NCBI RefSeq assembly: GCF_904849725.1
Contig: NC_058524.1
Span: 29,827,501 to 29,891,500 of the forward strand
Direction of reading: 5' to 3'
Length of the DNA stretch: 64,000 nucleotides
DNA from: Hordeum vulgare subsp. vulgare
Lineage: Eukaryota > Streptophyta > Magnoliopsida > Poales > Poaceae
Part shown: positions 1 through 10,599 of the stretch, piece by piece
Layout: each line of letters begins with the position of its first letter
Numbering within the stretch: the stretch's first letter is position 1
Notes under the pieces: model-generated
Told to the model about the DNA's origin: nothing
The model's database searches: none
Seen by the model: only the letters and a program-made list of their open reading frames with translations
Translations under genes and position numbers: made by a program

Positions 1-526
1 GCCATCAGCTGGCAGATGGCGAAGGTGCCACATGGCACCCACTGTGCATCCTGGGATGTCTATATAGGTTCTTTGCCGTCTGCCTCCAGGGCGGGCAGAC
101 GGCAAAGAAGAGGGCACAGAGGAGGGGGGAGGAGGAGGCAGACGGCAAAGAGTGGAGGGGGGGATGAGGAGGCAGACGACAAAGAATAAGGGGGAGGCAG
201 ACGGCAAAGAATAAGGGGGAGGCAGGCGGCAAAGAATAAGGGGGAGGCAGACGACAAAGCCTCCGTTAACCCCTAATGGAGGCAACGTCTATCGGCTGCC
301 ATCTCGAGCACTTTGCCGACTGCTCCTAAGGAAAGCTGACGGCAAAGAGCTTTGCCGTCCGCTTTGGGGGGACAGACGACAAAGAAGGTCCTATGTCGTC
401 GTAGGCTGACGCAGAAATTTTGCTGGCCGTGAGATTCTTTGTCGTCTGTTGTTTTGTCTTTGCCGTCCGGGATTTAGTCTTTGCCGTCTGTGATGGCAGA
501 CGGCAAAGAAGCTGATTCCTGTAGTG
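1..526. mobile_element. CACTA transposon, one terminal region only
   Basis: This is one end of a CACTA element whose other end lies left of the window. The last bases, read in reverse complement, are CACTACAGGAATCAGC, a CACTA-type terminal inverted repeat. The preceding 500 bp are dense in direct and inverted copies of a subterminal motif close to TTTGCCGTCTGCC, as expected for transposase-binding subterminal repeats. Positions 100-260 hold a short array of a roughly 25-bp unit (gcagacggcaaagaataagg). The sequence after 526 matches the interior of the Gypsy copy at about 40750, so the element landed inside Gypsy A. The 3-bp TSD (probably ACA at 527-529) cannot be confirmed without the other end. 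No gene is visible here. Confidence 0.85.
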
Positions 527-1716
527 ACATGTTATGTGTTTTTTCTTGGAGCGTCGTGTATCATAGGAGTATTTTATATTTTTTTGTTCTGTTACAATCA
601 TCCTTGATGCACGCCTAGAGAGAGAGACATGCACACACTGTGATTTTGTCGAGCTTCACTTATATCTTTTGGTAGACAATTCAGCTCACATGTGCTTCAC
701 TTGTATCTTTTGAGCTAGATACTTTTGCTCTATGTGCTTCACTTATATCCTTTAGAGCGCAGCGGTGCGTGGCTTGGTAGTTGATCTATGCTTTGAAAGT
801 AGTCTCAAAAGGGGTAGTTATCCAAAGGGATACGGAAACTTCCACCTTCATGTGCATTGAATAGTTAGAGAAGTTTAATTCATCTCAATTAGTTTTGAGT
901 TGTGGTTATGGTAATATTGAAGTCATGCTAGTAAGGTGTTGTGGATCTAGAAATACTTGTGTTGAAGTTAGTGATTCCCGTAGCATGCACGTATGGTGAA
1001 CCGCTGTGTGATGAAATCTGAGCATCATTAGTATATTGATTGTCATCCTTTGTGTTGCGGTCGGGATCGCGCGATGGTTAACACCCACCAACCCTTCCCC
1101 TAGGAGTATGCGTTTAGCACTTTGTTTCGATTACTAATAAAAACTTTCGCAACAAGTATATGAGTTCTTCATGACTAATGTTGAGTCCATGGTTTAGATG
1201 CACTTTCACCTTCCACCATCACTATCTTCTTAGTGTCGTGCAACTTTCGCCGGTGCACAAAACCCACCATTAGCCTCCCTCAAAACAGCCACCATACCTA
1301 CCTCACTAGTAGAAAACGGGCCTTTGGCCTGGACCAAAGGGTCCCGGCCTGCCTCTGGGCCGGGAGTAAAGGCCCGGCCACGTCGCCCCAATTCTCATAT
1401 CCTCTCTCGAGGCTTTAATCCCGGCCCGTAAGGAGCCTTTAGTCCCGGTTCGTGTCCCAAGCCGGGACGAAAGGGCTACGCGGTGGGCAACCCGCATGTG
1501 CGCCACCTTTAGCCCCGGTTTGTGTCTCAAGCTGGGACTAAAGTCCTCTGCCTATATATAGCACAACCCCCCTCTCCCCTCTTGGTTACATTTTTCTTGG
1601 ATGGAGGATTGTGGGTGGGTGCTTGCTCTCCACTTTTTTTATGCACTAGAGGTGTTTGTTCAAATGTGTGTTAGAGCAATGCCGCTTCAGTTCACCGAAC
1701 ACAACTACGATATGAG

Positions 1717-4700
1717 ATGCCCGAGCCACGCTTAAACCTCTTCCTCTTTATTTCTACTTATTCTAAAAGGTTAGCAACTATATTTCCTCGTTTAGATCGT
1801 GTGGTACTAATTTTTAGGATCGTGATTGTATTTGATATATTGTCGTATAACGCAGAGATAAGCCATCCATGGATGTACGGTGATCGACGCACAGCCGCTT
1901 ACAGAGAAGGTGTGCATTCTTTTCGAGATGCAGCCGATGCGAACAAGCATGGTGGTGGCTATATGTTTTGTCCATGTGTTGAATGTCGGAATGAGAAGGA
2001 TTACACTTCCTCAAGAGTCATTCAGAGCCACCTGCTTCGGTCCGGTTTTATGTCGGACTATAATGTTTGGACCAAGCACGGAGAAAGAGGGGTTATGATG
2101 GAAGACGACGATGAAGAAGAAGAGAACGATGATGAAAACTACCGATCTATGTTCCCTGAGTATGCTGATACCACAATGGAAGACAATGAAGAAGAAGATC
2201 AGGATGAAGAACGGGAACCAGATGAGCCCGCTGATGATCTTGGCCAGGTCATTTCTGATGCACGGCGAGGTTGCGACACAGAAAAGGAGAGGTTGCAGTT
2301 CGAGCAGATGTTACAGGACCACAACAAATTGTTGTACCCAACTTGTGAAGATGGCCAGAAGAAGCTGGGTAGCACACTGGAATTGCTGAAGTGGAAGGCA
2401 GAGACTGGTGTGACTGACTCGTCATTCGAAAAGTTGCTGGTACTGATGAAGAAGATGCTTCCAAGAAAGAACGAATTGCCCGCCAGCACGTTCGAAGCAA
2501 AGAAGCTTGTCTGCCCTCTAGGATTAGACGTGCAGAAGATACATGCATGCCCTAATGACTGCATCCTCTACCGCGGTGAGAAGTACGAGAATATGGATAA
2601 ATGCCCTGTATGCACTGCATTGCGGTATAAGATCAGAGAAGATGACCCTGGTGATATTGAGGGCGAGCCACCCAGGAAGAGGGTTCCTGCCAAGGTGATG
2701 TGGTATGCTCCTATAATACCACGGTTGAAACGGCTGTTCAGAAATAAAGATCATGCGAAGTTGTTGCGATGGCACATGAAAGATCGTATGAAAGACGATA
2801 AGTTGAGGCACACCGCTGATGGTCAGCAGTGGAGAAAAATCGAGAGAGAGTTCCCGAGATTTGCAGCTGACGCAAGGAACTTATGGTTATGTCTGAGTAC
2901 AGATGGCATGAATCCTTTTGGGGAGCAGAGTTGCAGTCACAGCACCTGGCCCGTTACTCTATGTATCTACAACCTTCCTCCTTGGTTGTGCATGAAGCGG
3001 AAGTTCATTATGATGCCAGTGCTTATACAAGGTCCAAAGCAACCCGGCAACGATATTGATGTGTACCTAAGGCCATTAGTTGATGAAATTTTACATCTGT
3101 GGGCCGAACCAGGTGTACGTGTGTGGGACGAGCACAAACAAGAGGAATTTGACCTTCGAGCGTTGCTTTTCGTAACCATCAATGATTGGCCTGCTCTTAG
3201 TAACATTTCAGGACAGTCAAACAAGGGATACAATGCATGCACGCACTGTTTGGATCAGACAGAAAGTATATATCTCGACAACTGTAGAAAGAATGTGTAT
3301 GCGTACAATCGTTGTTTTCTTCCGCCCAAGCATCCCTTAAAGAAAAAAGGCAAGCATTTCAATGGCAAGGCAGAACCCCGGGGGAAGCCTGTCATCCGTA
3401 CTGGTACTGAAGTATTTGATATGGTCAAAGATTTAAAAGTAATCTTTGGAAAGGGTCCTAGCAGCCAACCTGTTCCTAACGGCCCTGATAAGCGCATACC
3501 CATGTGGAAGAAGAAATCTATATTTTGGGAGCTACCCTACTGGGAAGTCCATGAGGTCCGCTCGGCAATCGACGTGATGCACCTGACGAAGAATCTCTGC
3601 GTGAATATTCTAGGCTTCCTGGGCTTGTATGGGAAGTCAAAAGATACACCGGAAGCACGGGAGGACCAGGAACGTCATAAAGGAAGAGATGGCATGCATC
3701 CAGGACAGTTTCAAGGGCGTGCCAGCTACGCTCTTACTAAGGCAGAGAAGGAAATCTTCTTTGAAGTCCTTTTCAGTATCAAGGTCCGGACTGGCTTCTC
3801 GTCGAATATAAAGGGAATCGTAAATATGAAAGACAAAAAATTCCAAAACCTAAAGTATCATGAATGCCACGTGCTTATGACGCAATTGCTTCCGGTTGCA
3901 TTGAGGTGAATTCTACCGGAAAATGTTCGCCTGGGAATTGTGAAGGTATGTGCATTCCTTAATGCAATTTCTTAGAAGGTAATCGATCGAGAAAGTCTAT
4001 CAGGGTTACAGATTGATGTGGTCCAATGTCTGGTCAGCTTTGAGTTGTTGTTCCCGCCATCCTTCTTCAATATAATGACACACCTCCTAGTTCACCTAGT
4101 CGAAGAGATTAGAATTCTCGGTCCTGTGTTTCTACACAATATGTTCCCCTACGAGAGGTTCATGGGAGTCTTAAAGAAATATGTTCGTAACCGTGCTAGG
4201 CCAGAAGGAAGCATCTCCAAGGGCTATGGAACAGAGGAGGTCATTGAGTTTTGTGTGGACTTTCTTCCTGACCTTAAGCTGATTGGTGTTCCTGAATCTC
4301 GGTATGAGGGTAGGCTGACAGGAAAAGGCACACTAGGAAGGAAAGCAAAAGTATGTATGGACGGGCATTCTTTCTCTCAAGCACACTACACAGTTCTACA
4401 CAATTCCACCGTGGTGGCTCCGTATATCGTGAGACACAAGAATATTCTACGCTCCGAAAATCCGGGGAAGGCTGACTCTTGGATTAAAGGGGAACACGAG
4501 AAGACTTTTGGCAGTTGGTTGCAGACACATCTCATGAATGACGACACCGTTGGAGATGAGCTGTACTGTTTGGCCAGGCCACCATCTTCGACTATAAGTA
4601 CTTTCCAAGGGTATGAGATAAATGGGAATACATTTTACACGGTTGCCCAAGATAAAAAGAGCACCAACCAAAATAGTGGTGTCCGCTTTGATGCAACAGA

Positions 4701-5175
4701 CGAGAATGGGCACTGTTTGGAAACATATTACGGGTACATAGAGGAGTTATGGGAACTTGACTATGGACCTACTTTTATGATCCCTTTATTTCGGTGCAAA
4801 TGGGTGAAGCTGACAGGAGGCGGGTTAGTTGTAGACCAAAAGTACGGCATGACAACAGTGGATCTTAATAATCTTGCGTACATGGACGAACCATTTGTCC
4901 TAGCCAATGATGTCGCTCAGGTTTTCTATGTGAAGGACATGTCTACATTAACGAGAGAAAGAAATCAGCAAAAGAAGATATCATCCGATGAGCCAAAACG
5001 CCACATAGTTCTTTCAGGGAAAAGAAACATCGTGGGAGTAGATGACAAGACAGACATGTCAGAAGATTATAATAAGTTTCATGAAATTCCGCCCTTCAAA
5101 GTGAAAACTGACCCAAGCATCCTACTGAATGATGAAGATTCTCCATGGCTACGACCCAGAAGAAAACAGAAATAA
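1717..5175 (+). pseudogene. CACTA Tnp2-type transposase, single frame broken by two stop codons
   Basis: One reading frame runs through the whole interval, interrupted by TGA at 3907-3909 and TAG at 3973-3975; both parts are in phase, so these are substitutions rather than frameshifts. Visible order: a Transpos_assoc-type region (around residues 52-125, WMYGDRRTAAYREG with a CPCVEC cysteine cluster), an acidic Glu/Asp-rich linker, a Transposase_21 core (about 263-511, with CPND, CPVC and ACTHC cysteine pairs), a DUF4218-like region containing both stops (about 708-848), and a DUF4216-like region (about 978-1060). Tnp2 proteins cut at CACTA ends with the help of a partner that binds subterminal repeats. 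The ATG at 1717 is simply the most upstream in frame; a more plausible start is the methionine of MYGDRRT at about 1873, after an uncharacterised hydrophobic leader. Confidence 0.9.
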
Positions 5176-5282
5176 TAGATAGGAATATTGGTGCAATAAT
5201 GTAATAATGTATTAAACCTTTTATGTAATGCATGTATGGAACATACTAAATTTCAAACACTTTTCATTTTCATATTATCCAT

Positions 5283-6215
5283 GTAAGAGATGAGTTCTCG
5301 TTCGAAACCCTAATACTTCGAGAGAGATTGTCCGTTTTGTACACGAAGTGCATCCAGTTTTTGTCGTAGCCCTCTCAACTTTTTAACACATGCTATGTGG
5401 GTGAAATGATGATAGCATGCCAACTTTCAACATTTTCAGAGTTCATTTGTAGTGCTTTTCAATTTCAGGGTCAACTAGCTCAAAAAAAAGTAAATCCACG
5501 AAATATACCAAATGAAGTCAGAAATTGTTGAAATTTTGTGGTGTGCCTTTGAATGGTGCATTTTGAACACACAAAAAGTATGGAGTTCAAATAAGTTCAC
5601 AAAAATGAAATCCCTTTGTAAGAGATGAGTTCTCGTTCGAAACCTTGATACTTCGAGAGAGATTGTCCGTTCTGTACACTAAGTGCATCCAGTTTTTGTC
5701 GTAGCCCTCTCAACATTTTAGCACATGCTATGTGGGTGAAATGATGATAGCATGCCAACTTTCAAAATTTTTAGAGTTCATTTGTAGTGCTTTTCAATTT
5801 CAGGGTCAACTAGCTCAAAAAAATAAGTAAATCCACGAAATATACCAAATGAAGTCAGAAATTGTTGAAATTTTGTGTTGTGCCTTTGAATGGTGCATTT
5901 TGAACACACAAAAAGTATGGAGTTCAAATAAGTTCACAAAAATGAAATCCCTTTGTAAGAGATGAGTTCTCGTTGGAAACCCTCATACTTCGAGAGAGAT
6001 TGTCCGTTTTGTACACGAAGTGCATCCAGTTTTTGTCGTAGCCCTCTCAACTTTTTAACACATGCTATGTGGGTGAAATAATGATAGCATGCCAACTTTC
6101 AACATTTTCAGAGTTCATTTGTAGTGCTTTTCAATATCAGGGTCAACTAGCTCAAAAAAATTAAGTAAATCGACGAAATATATCAAATGAAGTCAAAAAG
6201 TATGGAGTTCAAAAA
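5283..6215. repeat. Tandem repeat, about 336-bp unit, 2.8 copies
   Basis: The unit starting gtaagagatgagttctcg recurs at 5283, 5618 and 5955, spacings of 335 and 337 bp, with only scattered differences. The third copy is truncated near 6215. The array lies between the 3' ends of the convergent tnp2 frame (+) and the small minus-strand gene, so it may provide or replace 3' untranslated or termination sequence for both. No reading frame is conserved across units. Confidence 0.9.
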
Positions 6216-6411
6216 ACCATATTATGAAATTAAATATTATTATTGGCGATTCATCTCTATTATGAAATCAAATATATCAAAAAACCATTCCAGAACATAT
6301 GACCAAATTAATACAAGTTCATCATCACATTAAAGCCAAAGAACAGTAGTGATCAAATGTTATTATTACAAAAAATAAATACATAAAGTTCTCTCATAAA
6401 ACAACATATAA

Positions 6412-6873
6412 CTATGTAAAACATTTAAATGCAACAACAAACGCGATCAAAATCGCAACTAAGGTAACAATTGACCCAACAGCATAATGATACCAAGCCT
6501 CTTTATCAATGGCATATTTCCAAATATTCCTAATCTTCAAGCGCATTGCATCCATCTTCAACCACATCGCATCTATCTTCATCTTGCGATCATCGATGAC
6601 ATCGGCGACATGCAACTCCAGTTCCATATTCTTATCCTCAATTATTTTCAATTTTTTCTTCAGGTATTTGTTTTCTTTTTCAACCAAATTTAACTTCTCG
6701 ACAAGAATTTTTATGTGGGTTGGAATTTCCGGTTCACATACCTCCTAGATTAAAAAAATATATGTCATAATTGTCATAAACACTAAATAAAACAAATAGT
6801 TATAAAAGATAATATATACCACATCCGAATCATAGACAAGACGAGGGCCGATGGAGGCGGATACCAAAACCAT
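6412..6873 (-). CDS. Small CACTA-encoded coiled-coil protein with C-terminal membrane segment, two exons
   Basis: Exon 1 is 6873-6820 (ATG, 18 codons) and exon 2 is 6744-6412. The intron has a GT donor (gtatat) and a pyrimidine-rich AG acceptor (atctag). Joined in phase 0 they give 128 residues. Residues about 39-89 are rich in Lys/Glu/Leu/Met with heptad-like spacing, consistent with a coiled coil. Residues about 106-125 (AVGSIVTLVAILIAFVVAF) form one strong hydrophobic segment, followed by KCFT. I recognise similar ORFs in other Triticeae CACTA elements but know no demonstrated function. A further 5' exon is possible: an ATG|GTGAGC donor lies near 6993 and an acceptor just upstream of 6873, but joining them changes frame, so I take the ATG at 6873. 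An accessory protein of the element is an inference. Confidence 0.65.
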
Positions 6874-7204
6874 CGCACTATATAATAACAAAAAATAATG
6901 AAAGTGAGTAATTTATACAAGTATGTTTGTAAATCATACAAGTAAGATTTTTTTAATTTTAAAAAGAAGATAAGAACAAGAGGCTCACCATGGTGGTGCT
7001 CGTAGTTGGTGCACACCAAACCTAGACAAATATTAAGGAAAATGGAGCTTGGAGGTCGAGCTTGGAGAGCAGAAAGCTTAAGTAGAGTGGCTCGGGCATT
7101 TCATCAAACACGTCATGTGCATGAACTAGAGTGGCAAGAGCATGGCATGGTCACACTTCAACAACCAAAAAACAGGGGATATGGTGGGCAGGGGAGGGTT
7201 TATA

Positions 7205-7500
7205 TAGGCAAAACTTTAGTCCCGGTTCTTTCCACGCCCCGGGACTAAAGGCCCCTGCTTCCCGCCTTCTGGTCAGCCGAAAAAGGGCCTTTAGTCCCTG
7301 ATCGTGGCTCCACCCGGGACTAAAGGGGTGTCTTTAGTCCCGGTTCGAGCCACGCCCCGGGACTAAAGGCCCCTGCTTCCCGCCTTCTGGTCAGCCGAAA
7401 AAGGGCCTTTAGTCCCGGTTCGTGGCTCCACCCGGGACTAAAGGGTCTTTAGTCCCGGATCGAGCCACGAACCGGGACTAAAGATCCACCTGTATAAGCG
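7205..7500. repeat. CACTA subterminal repeats of the TTTAGTCCCGG type
   Basis: Direct and inverted copies of CTTTAGTCCCGGTTCG / CCGGGACTAAAGG alternate here, including two near-identical units of about 120 bp starting near 7207 and 7331. The same motif recurs at 1430-1545 and 9240-9420 near the element ends. In CACTA elements such repeats are known to be binding sites for the transposase accessory protein. This block is internal, between two genes, so it may mark a former element end or an internal duplication. Confidence 0.8.
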
Positions 7501-7805
7501 GGAGTTAGAAAATTTCGAACCCAAATCGTCCATTTCTCTTCTTCTTCCTCTCGTTCTCCTGCCCGGCGCGGCAAGCGACGAACTCGACGACGCCGTCAGG
7601 CTGCCCACCGTCCTGCTCGCCGCCGCCTGCCGTCCTCCTCGTCGTCACCGTCGTCCTGCTCGCCGTTGCCGTCCTGCTCGCCGCGCGCCGCCCTCCTCGC
7701 CGCGCGCCGCCCCGTCCTCCTCGCCGCGCGCCGCCGTCCTCCTCGCCACGCGCCGTCGACACCTCCGGCCGATAAGCCCCACACCCCCTCCTCCCCAACA
7801 CTTCG
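7500..7805. other. GC-rich gene-like leader with CCG/CTC-rich repeats, no supported gene
   Basis: This segment is strongly GC-rich with short repeats (ctcgccgcgcgccgcc). It resembles the 5' part of a grass gene, beginning with a TTCTCTTCTTCTTCC-type leader, and it lies upstream of the C48 protease-like exons. Every open frame across it is low-complexity Arg/Gly/Ala or Pro/Arg and none shows a domain. It may be the remnant first exon of the protease-like gene or an acquired GC-rich sequence. Confidence 0.4.
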
Positions 7806-8125
7806 GCCAGCACAAGCAAAGAATAAAAAGGAGAAGAAAGGAAGAAAAAGGAGAAGAAAGGAAGAAAAAAGAGAAGAAAGGAAGAAAAAGGAGAAGAAAG
7901 GAAGAAAAAGGAGAAGAAAAGAAGAAAAAGGATAAGAAAGGAAGAAAAAGGAGAAGAAAGGAAGAAAAATAGAAGAAAGGAAGAAAAAGGAAAGGAGAAT
8001 AAGAAGAGGAGGAGAGGAGAAGAAGAGGAAAAATAGAAGAAGAGGAGAGGAGAAGTAGTAGAAGAAGAGGAGAAGTAGAAGTAGAAGAAGAAGTAGAAGA
8101 AGAGGACAAATAGAAGAGAAGAAAA
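7806..8125. repeat. Polypurine minisatellite (gaagaaaggaagaaaaagga)
   Basis: About 300 bp are almost purely purine on the plus strand. The regular unit is about 20 bp (gaagaaaggaagaaaaagga), degrading to gaagaggagaagtagaag at the right. Open frames here are Lys/Glu/Arg on one strand and Ser/Phe/Leu on the other, which is purely compositional. It separates the GC-rich leader from the protease-like exons. Confidence 0.9.
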
Positions 8126-8164
8126 ATTAGTTTAGGGTTACAAGAAGAAGAACTAATTTTTTGT

Positions 8165-8325
8165 CATTTAATTTTGCTATTGTATAGTGTATATGCTTAA
8201 GTGTTAGTAGTATTTCTTAGATTATTGCTTAATTTTGCTATTGTATATGCTTACGTGTTAATAGTTTAATTTTTCTATTGTATATGCTTAAGCGTTAATA
8301 GTGTATATGCTTATTTTGCAATTGA
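8165..8325. repeat. AT-rich direct repeats upstream of C48 exons
   Basis: The string ttttgctattgtatatgctta, or close variants, occurs about three times (near 8171, 8232 and 8272), with gtgttaatag spacers. It occupies the place where upstream exons of the protease gene would be expected, so it probably belongs to a filler or deletion junction. Confidence 0.6.
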
Positions 8326-8326
8326 T

Positions 8327-8948
8327 AAGGGAAGAATTGATGCCTTCGACCCATTATCGAGACCCTTGGAACAGTTCCAAAGCCTGCAGGACATGCTCCA
8401 AGGGTAATTTTAATCATTCTTGCGCTCTATCGGTCTCTTTCGATGATTTTCTGATATATCAATTAATGAAAAACTTAGCAAATCATTATCCTTGTCGGGC
8501 AGGGTTTGGAAGCGGTTCAAGTGCGTGACTCCCGGTAAATTTCCTGAGAAGCTGACCTTTAGAGCGGCTCAGGTAAGTAGTAGTATGATATACTTCTATT
8601 AATTTTCAATACATTTATGATGCTAGATTATTATTTTGATTATATATATTCTATTCTCGTAAAGTGCGACCAGCAGCCACGGGGAACGCATCTATGCGGA
8701 TACTATGTTTGCGAGACCATTCGCACGTTTACCTCTGAGCTCAAGGAGCACAGATTCGACGTAAGCAATGAACATTCACACCTCTATTTTTACCCGTCAT
8801 TCTTTGTTATCATGATTGATATTCATATTCATCTCTTCTTATATAGCACACGGCCATGAGGACGAAGGTCCTACCAGAGCAACGCGCGATTGCTGTTGCA
8901 GAGGAGCTTGCGGGATTTCTGAGAACGGAAGCTATAGATGACAAATGA
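8327..8948 (+). pseudogene. C48 (Ulp1/SENP-like) cysteine peptidase, C-terminal exons only
   Basis: Four phased exons with consensus splice sites can be read: about 8327-8403, 8503-8572, 8665-8760 and 8847-8948 (TGA). The deduced stretches include GRIDAFDPLS, then WKRFKCVTPGKFPEKL, then QQPRGTHLCGYYVCE, then a helical tail ending DDK. In the C48 family the catalytic triad is His-Asp-Cys plus an oxyanion Gln. Here the Asp of DPL, the Gln of QQP and the Cys of LCGYYVCE are visible, but the upstream exon with the catalytic His is not. Ulp1-like genes are known passengers of plant CACTA elements. This copy lacks its N-terminal half and cannot encode a full protease. Confidence 0.8.
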
Positions 8949-9239
8949 CGATTTAGTGTAAATAGGGGTCATTACTGATGTTCGTCCATGTAATCGAATA
9001 GACGGGCTCTAGTCCCGATAATTCAGATCTGCATATAATTGTATATATATGCTCGCTTGTAAGATAAGTTAATCTTATATATATACGCATAATTATTTCT
9101 ATTTAAATTATATGAAAACTAATTCCCGAACACCAAACGAGCCATCACGTTAATCTCCCGAACACCTAAACCCTAAAACCCTAAAACCCAAAAATATTTT
9201 TCATTCAAAAAAAACCCAAAAAACAGCAAAATCTAAAAA

Positions 9240-9449
9240 TCTTTAGTCCCGGACCGTGTAACGAATCGGGACTAAAGGGCCTGCCCCTGGGGCGCTACGA
9301 GGCGCCCACGTGGAGCACCTTTAGTCCCAGCGTGTAAGAGGACCGGGACGAAAAGGTTAGGCCTTTAGTCCCGCCCCTTTAGTCCCGGTTGGTGAACCGG
9401 GACTAAAGCCCCTTACGGGCCGGGGCTATAGGCCCTGTCCCCACTAGTG
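9240..9449. repeat. 3' subterminal repeats and terminus of the Tnp2 CACTA
   Basis: Copies of CTTTAGTCCCGG and its complement CCGGGACTAAAG recur up to the terminal ACTAGTG at 9449. They mirror the 5' subterminal zone at 1315-1545. The duplication CCT follows immediately, and then Gypsy A sequence resumes. Confidence 0.88.
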
Positions 9450-10009
9450 CCTGCTATGGCTTTTTCAAAGTCATTCCGAGATATATTGCCATGCAACTAC
9501 CACCATGACATGTGTCACCACGTCTACATTGCCATTACATGATCGTAAGATAGCTAGCATTATGTTTCCATTAATGTCTATGCCATGCTAGATCATTGCC
9601 ACGGTACACTACCGAAGGCATTCCATATAGAGTCATAGTTGCTCTAAGTTTTGAGTTGTAAGTGTGATGATCATCATTGATGGAGCATTGTCCCATGTGA
9701 GGAAATAAAAGAGGCCAAAGAAGCCCATAAAAAAAAGAAGCCAAAGAGCCCACCAAAAAAATAAAAAATAAAAAAATGAAAGAAAAAGAGAGAAGGGACA
9801 ATGCTACCACTTTTTCCATACTTGTGCATATTAAGCACCATGATCTTCATGATTGAGAGTCTCTCGTTTTGTCAGCACCATATAGCTAGTGGAAAATTTT
9901 CATTATATAACTTGGCTTGTCTATATCTATAATTATACTAATTATAGACTCTCTAGAAATTCCCACGTTAATCAGATTTTACGAGCCGTTAATTACGTGG
10001 GACCGAATT

Positions 10010-10335
10010 ATAACGGTGTCGATTAGTCCATGTAATCCACGGCCATCTAACCATCAATCAGGCAATGAAAAAAAAAGAGACTCATCCATGGCTCCACGTC
10101 TCTGCACCCATGTATTATAACGCGGTAGAGTAGTCCAGTTAATCGACGGCCATCTAACCGTCAAACAGGCAATGAAAAAAAAGAGAGACTCATCCATGAC
10201 TCCACGTCTCTCCACCCACGTATTATAACGCTATAGATTAGTCCATGTAATCCACGGCCATCTAACCATCAATCAGCCAATGCAAAAAAAAAATAGAGAC
10301 TCCTCCATGACTCCACGTCTCTCAAGCCATGTCTA
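10010..10335. repeat. 108-bp tandem repeat near the Helitron 5' end
   Basis: The string ggccatctaacc recurs at 10041, 10148 and 10256, giving a period of 107-108 bp over about three units. Each unit includes an A-rich stretch followed by gagactc and a tccacgtctct segment. The array ends just before the nested CACTA begins at 10344. No coding capacity is visible. Confidence 0.88.
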
Positions 10336-10599
10336 TCTGCACCCACTACAAGAAATATGCTCATACATGACGTTTTTTAAAATATTGTTGATGAATTCGT
10401 CATAAATCTATGACGATTTCATCCGAGATTGTCGTAAGCCGTTTGAGGGAGCAAATCTACATATAAATTACGACGATGTGAGTCAAAAACGTCGTAACCG
10501 CATAAGATGAGATCGTCATAACTTTTACGACGATTATAAAAACGTCGTAACATGTTCTAACTATGTTGACATGTCACTCGTGGGTCCATTCTATCCCAC

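Larger units (their letters stand above)
1304..9449 (+). mobile_element. Complete CACTA (En/Spm) transposon, 8.1 kb, TSD CCT
   Basis: The element opens CACTAGTAGAAAACGGGCC and closes ACTAGTG, flanked by the 3-bp duplication CCT (1301-1303 and 9450-9452). Removing it restores a continuous match to Gypsy B around 41510-41525. Inside, in order, are a Tnp2-type transposase frame (+), a 336-bp tandem repeat block, a small two-exon gene on the minus strand, TTTAGTCCCGG subterminal repeats, a purine-rich minisatellite, the C-terminal exons of a C48 protease-like gene (+), and 3' subterminal repeats. Size and content fit an originally autonomous Triticeae CACTA. The two stops in tnp2 and the missing 5' half of the protease gene make this copy defective. 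Confidence 0.93.

Noticed and set aside
2199..2564. Antisense frames inside tnp2
   Set aside because: No domain, no conserved context, and the opposite strand is a well-supported transposase frame.
7505..8109. Long minus-strand Ser/Phe/Leu and plus-strand Lys/Glu frames
   Set aside because: Purely compositional consequence of the polypurine minisatellite and the GC-rich block.
9160..9195. Telomere-like string cctaaaccctaaaaccctaaaac
   Set aside because: Only two or three imperfect CCCTAAA units inside a CACTA 3' region. Too short for an interstitial telomere and better explained as CACTA sequence.
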